Below, in pieces: positions 6,209 to 10,962 of a DNA stretch of 10,962 nucleotides. The translations under genes and the position numbers were made by a program. The notes beneath the pieces were generated by a model, which saw only the letters and a program-made list of their open reading frames with translations, did not search any database and was not told the origin of the DNA. The stretch comes from Planctomycetota bacterium (GTDB lineage Bacteria; Planctomycetota; SZUA-567; H5-PLA8). The stretch is taken from positions 1 to 10,962 of the forward strand of contig JANXLS010000736.1 in NCBI GenBank assembly GCA_025355035.1, given 5' to 3'. Within the stretch, counting starts at the first letter, position 1. Each line of letters starts with the position of its first letter.

Positions 6209-8733
6209 TGCGTGGAGTGGTGGACGATACACGAAAAAGACTTCAAGAATTGTGGACGCGGCTTAACAAAAGCGCGGCGAAGATCGGAACGGATCGCCAG
6301 CTCATGAGCGATGTTCAGATGCTTTCGTGGCTGGTAATACTTTTGATTTTCATGTTTCCAAACGTGTCGTTCGCTGCGGGTCTCGACGCAAAGGTCCAGT
6401 CCTACTTCGACGCGCATTGCATGAAGTGTCACGGTGCGGATGCGGACAAAGGCGATTTCCGGATTGATACGCTTTCAGCCAAAGTCGGCGTAGAGAACAC
6501 CCCGCAGTGGCTCGAGATCATGGAACGCATCAACTCGGGCGAAATGCCACCGAAAAAAGTCAAGGCGCGGCCCAGCGCGGACGAAAGCGCTGGCGTGGTA
6601 GCGTGGATCGCATCGAAGATGAAAGAGGGCGAGGCGACTCGCATGGCGGCGCGCGGACGTGTTTCCTACAACCGACTCACGCGAGACGAGTACGTGAACA
6701 CGGTGCGTGATTTGATCGGCGTGCATTACGACGCGAAGGACCCGGGCGCGTTGCTGGACGATCCGGAATGGCACGGTTTCGAACGCATCGGTTCAGTGTT
6801 GACGTTGTCGCCGTCGAACATCGAAAAGTATCTCATTGCCGCTGAAGTTATTCTGAACGAAGCGTACCCGGAACCCCCGGCGAAGAATGCGAAGACTGTT
6901 GCTCCGTTTGGCGGTACCAAGCGCGCTGTCACGGATGAACAGATCAACGGACAGCATCGTGAACGGTTGAGCGAGTTGGGAGTGCTCGACAAGGTTCGCT
7001 TCGAAATGTGGCCGGGCGATATTTTCCGTTATTCATTGCTAAAAGACCCGCTACCGGAGTCGGGCATTTACGAAATCAGCTACACGCTGAGCGGATTGAA
7101 GCCTGAGACCGGTCGTGCGCCGCATCTTAAAGTTTACGAAGCGAAATTGGATCGCGTCTTGTTTGAACAAGACATCGTGGCTCCGGAAGAAAAGCCGATC
7201 ACCGTCACGTTTCAGGCGCATTTGCCAAAAGGGCGGCCGAGCATCGACGTGTACAACGACGTGCCCGGTCCGCCGAACACGCCGCGATCCGGTCGCCACG
7301 GAAACGTGCCGTTCGTAAGCACCAAGATGGGGCGCATTCCGTGGCAGATGAAGCTGACAGACGAAGCGGGAAAAGCGCGCTATCCTTTCCTTATTATGGA
7401 TTCGATCATGTGGCGCGGACCGATCGTCTCCGACAATGAGAAGAAGTTGCGCGACGATTACATGCCACACGAAGCAGGCAACATGGAACAGGTGCGGACG
7501 TGTCTCGCCACGATGGCGCGCCGAGCGTTTCGACGACCTGTGACGGATCAAGAAGTCGATGGTTTTGTCGGCATCGTGAATAAGGAACTTGCGGCCAAGG
7601 AGAAGTTTCGAGATGCGGTAAAGGCCGGGATGCTGGCGATTCTGTGCTCTAAGAGTTTCGTCTTTATTGCTGAAGGCGACGAGAATGCCAACCGCACAAC
7701 GCTGAATGATTGGGAGATCGCGGCGCGCTTGTCGTACCTGCTCTGGAACACGAGTCCAGACCCGGAACTCGTCGCGCTTGCCGAGCAAGGCAAACTGCAT
7801 GACAAGTCAGAACTGGCGAAGCAAGTGACACGAATGCTGAGCGATCCGCGTTCGTCGAACTTCACGGATTCGTTCGCCACGCAATGGTTGCGTTTGCGCA
7901 AAGTCGGCATGTTTCAACCGGATAAAAAACTGTATCCGGATTACGACAAAACACTCGAGAACTGCATGATTGCGGAGACGAAAATGTTCTTCCGCGAGGT
8001 CCTGAATTCCGGCTTGACATTGCGCGAATTTTTGCACTCGGAATGGAGCATTATGAATCCGATGCTCGCTCAATTTTATGGATTGACCGATGTGAAGTTG
8101 AATGGCGACGCGTTTCAGCGTGTCTCGTTGTCTGCCTCGAGTCATCGTGGAGGATTGCTCACTCAAGCGTCAATTTTGTCGCTGACGTCAGATGGTGTGC
8201 GGCATCGTCCGGTGCATCGTGGCGTGTGGGTTAATGAAGCGATCTTCGGGCGAACACCGCCTCCCCCACCCGCGAACGTTGAACCTCTTCCAACCACCGG
8301 CCTTGATTCACAGAAGGCGACGTTGCGGATGAAGCTTGAAGCCCACATCAAGAATCCAAGTTGCGCTGCCTGCCACGCGAAGATTGATCCGCTCGGACTC
8401 GCTTTTGAAAATTACGACGCCATCGGCCGTTGGCGCACGGAGGAAGTGACCGACGGAAAAGGGAGCAATCCTAAATTTGATTCGTCAGGCAAGCTCCCCG
8501 ATGGCCGCGCTTATCAGAACGCGGATGAATTCAAGAAGCTGCTGCTCAACGATCTCGATGCGTTCAATCTCACGTTCATTGAGAAGCTTGCGACGTACGG
8601 ACTGCGCCGCACAACGTCATTCAGCGATCGCGACGATATAAAAGCCATCGCGGCCGCAACGAAAGCGAAAGATTACCGTCTCAAGGACATCCTCGAAGTG
8701 TTCGTGTGTTCCGATCTTTTTCAGAAACGCTAA
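6208..8733 (+). CDS. Exported dihaem PSCyt1/DUF1587/DUF1595/DUF1592/DUF1588/DUF1585 protein
   Basis: The frame gives 841 residues from GTG 6208; starts at GTG 6217 (best ribosome site) or ATG 6304 are alternatives. A hydrophobic export segment spans residues 40-53, with cleavage near VSFA (about 57). The Planctomycete cytochrome C domain (61-139) has haem motif CMKCH (71-75) and a later MPP. DUF1587 (152-216) begins YNRLTRDEYVNTVRDL. A beta-rich insert (about 226-425) follows. Then come DUF1595 (428-489, ARRAFRRPVT), DUF1592 (499-626, ARLSYLLWNTSPD and ending FYG), DUF1588 (635-696, HRGGLLTQASIL and PPPPPANV) and DUF1585 (703-838). The last contains a second haem motif CAACH (719-723) followed by IDPLGLAFENYDAIGRWR. 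The order and length are those of the full-length family, with nothing broken. Likely role: periplasmic or surface electron-carrying protein whose substrate is unknown. It leads the operon, and the DUF1552 gene starts 24 bases after its stop. Confidence 0.5.
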   Translation: MRGVVDDTRKRLQELWTRLNKSAAKIGTDRQLMSDVQMLSWLVILLIFMFPNVSFAAGLDAKVQSYFDAHCMKCHGADADKGDFRIDTLSAKVGVENTPQWLEIMERINSGEMPPKKVKARPSADESAGVVAWIASKMKEGEATRMAARGRVSYNRLTRDEYVNTVRDLIGVHYDAKDPGALLDDPEWHGFERIGSVLTLSPSNIEKYLIAAEVILNEAYPEPPAKNAKTVAPFGGTKRAVTDEQINGQHRERLSELGVLDKVRFEMWPGDIFRYSLLKDPLPESGIYEISYTLSGLKPETGRAPHLKVYEAKLDRVLFEQDIVAPEEKPITVTFQAHLPKGRPSIDVYNDVPGPPNTPRSGRHGNVPFVSTKMGRIPWQMKLTDEAGKARYPFLIMDSIMWRGPIVSDNEKKLRDDYMPHEAGNMEQVRTCLATMARRAFRRPVTDQEVDGFVGIVNKELAAKEKFRDAVKAGMLAILCSKSFVFIAEGDENANRTTLNDWEIAARLSYLLWNTSPDPELVALAEQGKLHDKSELAKQVTRMLSDPRSSNFTDSFATQWLRLRKVGMFQPDKKLYPDYDKTLENCMIAETKMFFREVLNSGLTLREFLHSEWSIMNPMLAQFYGLTDVKLNGDAFQRVSLSASSHRGGLLTQASILSLTSDGVRHRPVHRGVWVNEAIFGRTPPPPPANVEPLPTTGLDSQKATLRMKLEAHIKNPSCAACHAKIDPLGLAFENYDAIGRWRTEEVTDGKGSNPKFDSSGKLPDGRAYQNADEFKKLLLNDLDAFNLTFIEKLATYGLRRTTSFSDRDDIKAIAAATKAKDYRLKDILEVFVCSDLFQKR

Positions 8734-8757
8734 CCCAAGAAGCGAGCAATCAACATC

Positions 8758-10119
8758 ATGAGCAACCTCAATCGCAGCAATTGGCGCATCAGCCGCCGAC
8801 AAATGCTCCGCGGACTTGGAGCCGCCATCGCGCTACCTTTATTGGATTGTATGGCCGGGATTCCCGCGCCATCGAAGCCCAAGCGTAGCGTGTTCCTTTA
8901 TATCCCCAACGGCGTGAACACGCTGACCTGGCAAATCGATAAAGCCGGCGCGGATTACACATTCACCAAGCCGCTTCAACCGCTCGAGAAGCATCGTGCT
9001 GACATCACACCCATCAGCGGATTGCATCATCCGATGGTGCTTGGAAAGCATCACAATTGTGAGAAGGTCTGGCTGACCGGTGCAAACGTTCCCGGTGATG
9101 GCGGAGCGTTCCGCAACACGGTCTCTGCGGATCAGGTCATTGCTGAAACCCAAGGCGCGTCGACGCGATTTTCATCGCTCGAAATGGCGATTGAAGGGCA
9201 GTCGTTGGCGTGGTCGAAGGATGGCATTCAGATTCCCGCTGAACGCAACACTCAGCAGATTTTCAACATGCTCTTCGGGGTCGAAAAAGACAGCAAAGAA
9301 ACCATCCGTCGCCGACTGAGTCGACGCGGCAGCATCCTCGATCTTGTCGCCGATGACGCGAAGCGCGTGAACGACAAACTCGGCAGCGAGGATCGCAGCA
9401 AGCTCGACGAATACCTTACAGCGGTGCGACAAGTCGAAGAGCGCACCAAACGCGCAGACGATTGGCTGAACGTCCCGAAGCCTCCCATCCCGGCAACCGA
9501 CGCTGCAAGTCTTCAGCGCAGGCTCAGCATGGCCGAGGCGGGCGCGTACTATCGTCTTTTTTACGATCTCATGGTCATGGCAATTCGCACCGATAGCACA
9601 CGTGTGATCACGTGCGGCATCGGTGGCGAAGGCAACGCCAGCGGGATTCCAGAAATTGGAATTTTGCAAACGCGCCACGGTCTCTCGCATCACAACGGCG
9701 ACCCGGAACAGCTCCGCCGCCTCACCGAAACCGACACGTTTCTCATCGGCCAGCTCAGCTACTTCCTCGACCAGCTCAAAGAACATAAAGAGGAAACCAA
9801 CACGCTTCTAGACACCACGCAAGTTCTCTGGGGCAGCGGCATGGCCTACGGTCACAGCCACGGCAACGCCAATTTGCCGACGATTCTCGCGGGTGGAAAA
9901 GCGCTAGGCTATAAGCACGGAACGCACGTCGATTTCAATCTGCCGAAGATCGGAAAATACGATGTTACAAACGCCACCGAGCACTACAAGATTTGCTCGC
10001 GCCCGGTTGATGGCGACGCCCGGGTCAGCAACTTACTACTGACGATGTTGCAGCGCGTCGATATCAAGGTCGATACGTTCCAGGACAGTTTGAAACCGAT
10101 CTCGCAGATTGTGGCTTAA
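8758..10119 (+). CDS. Tat-exported DUF1552 family protein
   Basis: The protein has 453 residues from ATG 8758. The N-terminus carries a twin-arginine signal, ISRRQMLRGLGAAIALPLLD (residues 11-30, Arg13-Arg14), so it is probably exported folded. The body matches DUF1552, which I recall as related to DUF1501 and the alkaline-phosphatase/sulfatase-like superfamily. Landmarks are FLYIPNGVN (47-54), ISGLHHPM (86-93), VWLTGANVP (104-112), MLFG (171-174), QTRHGLSHHNGDPE (304-317) and VLWGSGMAYGHSHGN near 356-370, followed by NLPTILAGGK. Conserved histidines (90, 91, 98, 99, 307, 311, 312, 366, 368) could bind metal, but this is inference. Cys31 after LLD does not fit a lipobox. The Shine-Dalgarno sequence is weak (AAGAAG and GCGAG upstream), suggesting coupling to the preceding gene. 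DUF1552 genes regularly follow genes of the DUF1592 type. Length is normal for the family; the enzymatic role is unknown. Confidence 0.5.
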   Translation: MSNLNRSNWRISRRQMLRGLGAAIALPLLDCMAGIPAPSKPKRSVFLYIPNGVNTLTWQIDKAGADYTFTKPLQPLEKHRADITPISGLHHPMVLGKHHNCEKVWLTGANVPGDGGAFRNTVSADQVIAETQGASTRFSSLEMAIEGQSLAWSKDGIQIPAERNTQQIFNMLFGVEKDSKETIRRRLSRRGSILDLVADDAKRVNDKLGSEDRSKLDEYLTAVRQVEERTKRADDWLNVPKPPIPATDAASLQRRLSMAEAGAYYRLFYDLMVMAIRTDSTRVITCGIGGEGNASGIPEIGILQTRHGLSHHNGDPEQLRRLTETDTFLIGQLSYFLDQLKEHKEETNTLLDTTQVLWGSGMAYGHSHGNANLPTILAGGKALGYKHGTHVDFNLPKIGKYDVTNATEHYKICSRPVDGDARVSNLLLTMLQRVDIKVDTFQDSLKPISQIVA

Positions 10120-10135
10120 TATTGACCTTCATCAC

Positions 10136-10140
10136 AGGAA
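10136..10140 (+). promoter_or_regulatory. Ribosome binding site AGGAA deciding the start at 10146
   Basis: AGGAA at 10136-10140 lies 5 bases before the ATG at 10146. A second in-frame ATG at 10140 overlaps the motif itself and would add only Met-Pro, so 10146 is the better start. Confidence 0.5.
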
Positions 10141-10145
10141 TGCCC

Positions 10146-10962
10146 ATGCGTTTTCGTTTTATTGTTGGCCTCTACCTCTCATTTGCCTGGGTCACCGTTC
10201 TCCGCGCCGAGGACAAACCTACGTTCCGCACGGACGCTGATGGCCCGGTGAAGGCAGATGAAAAGCGCAAAAATCCGAAAGACAAAAAGCAGGGAGACAA
10301 GCCGGAGTGGTTCCAGCTTGTCGATGGTCAGTTCCCGCCCGAAGGCTCCGCGCACGCCGTCACGGGCGAACTGATGTTCGTCGATCACTTGGAGCGTCGC
10401 TTCCAGATTCGTGTCGATCGCAACGACAGCCAGGATCGTGGCGTATGGGATCTCCCCCTGCTGGCGACAATGCTGCCGTACGGTTCGATCTGGTATCACG
10501 GCGCGCCAGCCGCATTGCAGGACATCCCGCTTGGCACACATTTACACGGCTTGTTTTATCAAGCGGATCCGAACGAAAAAATGCCAGTGATCGATACCGC
10601 CTATAACCGCCGATCGCCCGAGAAAGAATTCCGTCGCTGCTTCCGCATCGAAGACGACTTTTCGTTCCATGCGCGTCAGAGGCAACTGTGGAAAATCGAT
10701 TCAATTGATCTCGAAAAAATGAAGCTCTCCGCCACGCTTCAAGACAGCGGCAAGCCCTCGGGCCTGCCGAAACTCTTCGACCTCCTCACCAGTACGCACG
10801 TGGTACGCGGCAGCGGTTTCGTCGATGTGAAGTCTTTGCAGCCCGGACAAAATGTACTTTTCAATCTCACATGGGTCACACTCTATGGTCCAGGCCGCAT
10901 CACCGACGTGTGGATCGATGAACCCGCTCGCGCGCTGTTCACCACCCTTCAGCTCGAACGGC
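10146..10962 (+). CDS. Secreted protein of an uncharacterised PVC family, 3' end outside the window
   Basis: The frame runs open from ATG 10146 to the window end, 272 residues without a stop. An AGGAA ribosome site precedes it. Residues 1-21 are a clear Sec signal (MRFRF basic start, hydrophobic core, LRA cleavage). A lysine-rich linker (about 36-52) leads to a region with TGELMFVDHLERRFQIRVD (73-91), then MLPYGSIWYHGAPAALQD (109-126) and IPLGTHLHGLFY (127-138), which look like beta strands of a small barrel. A second similar region follows (FVDVKSLQPGQNVLFNLTW, 225-243), then DVWIDEPARA (254-263). I recall this pattern from exported proteins that follow DUF1592/DUF1552 genes in Planctomycetes and Verrucomicrobia, but no function is known to me. 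An OB-fold-like pair is my structural guess. The gene starts 26 bases after the DUF1552 stop, so it is very probably the third gene of the operon. Confidence 0.5.
   Translation, partial: MRFRFIVGLYLSFAWVTVLRAEDKPTFRTDADGPVKADEKRKNPKDKKQGDKPEWFQLVDGQFPPEGSAHAVTGELMFVDHLERRFQIRVDRNDSQDRGVWDLPLLATMLPYGSIWYHGAPAALQDIPLGTHLHGLFYQADPNEKMPVIDTAYNRRSPEKEFRRCFRIEDDFSFHARQRQLWKIDSIDLEKMKLSATLQDSGKPSGLPKLFDLLTSTHVVRGSGFVDVKSLQPGQNVLFNLTWVTLYGPGRITDVWIDEPARALFTTLQLER

Noticed and set aside
7051..7800. A 249-codon open frame on the minus strand inside the cytochrome gene
   Set aside because: It lies wholly antisense to a gene with strong domain matches, has no signal or family resemblance, and is explained by the codon bias of the real gene.
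8845..8850. Cys31 of the DUF1552 protein as a lipoprotein cysteine
   Set aside because: The preceding residues are Leu-Leu-Asp, which do not fit the lipobox, and the signal is of the twin-arginine kind.
9172..9786. A 204-codon open frame on the minus strand inside the DUF1552 gene
   Set aside because: It is antisense to a well-recognised family, and its composition (runs of Val, Ala, Glu) is that of a reverse-complement shadow.

Overview
The window looks like chromosomal DNA of a PVC-group bacterium, most probably a verrucomicrobium. This rests on protein content, since no rRNA or other taxonomic marker is present. The operon on the right encodes a haem protein carrying the Planctomycete-cytochrome/DUF1587/DUF1595/DUF1592/DUF1588/DUF1585 set, followed by a DUF1552 protein; this pairing is characteristic of Planctomycetes and Verrucomicrobia. 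The left half holds a giant exported protein built from Asp-box, Ig-like, PKD, Big2 and MBG/YDG modules, a style common in Verrucomicrobia. Almost every protein here carries an export signal, so the window is mostly about the periplasm or cell surface.

Layout. Positions 1-459 (+) are the 3' end of a gene cut by the window edge, for a zinc metallopeptidase with HEFGH and EYFAE motifs. It converges, with only 6 bases between stop codons, on a very large minus-strand gene (466 to 5547, or 5703 with a longer start) for the multidomain secreted protein. The shared upstream region (about 5548-5935) has no gene and contains a possible sigma-70-type promoter for a tRNA-Arg(CCT) gene at 5936-6009 (+). 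A 200-base spacer with an extended imperfect inverted repeat follows. Then comes a compact plus-strand operon: the two-haem PSCyt1/DUF1592-type protein (6208-8733), the Tat-exported DUF1552 protein (8758-10119) and a third secreted protein (10146 to the window end), which has no stop codon inside the window.

How the genes fit together. The three operon genes are spaced 24 and 26 bases apart and probably act as one exported unit: a Sec-exported dihaem protein, a Tat-exported protein (implying it folds in the cytoplasm), and a Sec-exported protein of unknown role. Their substrate is unknown; the families are recognised but, to my knowledge, not biochemically assigned. The giant protein and the metallopeptidase have no evident link to the operon. 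I see no CRISPR array, insertion sequence, phage gene or toxin-antitoxin pair. The best candidates for something under-described are the operon as a three-part system, its third protein, and the C-terminal module of the giant protein. [Form note: the original answer gave no confidence for any feature; the uniform 0.5 is a placeholder required by the schema, not an assessment.]
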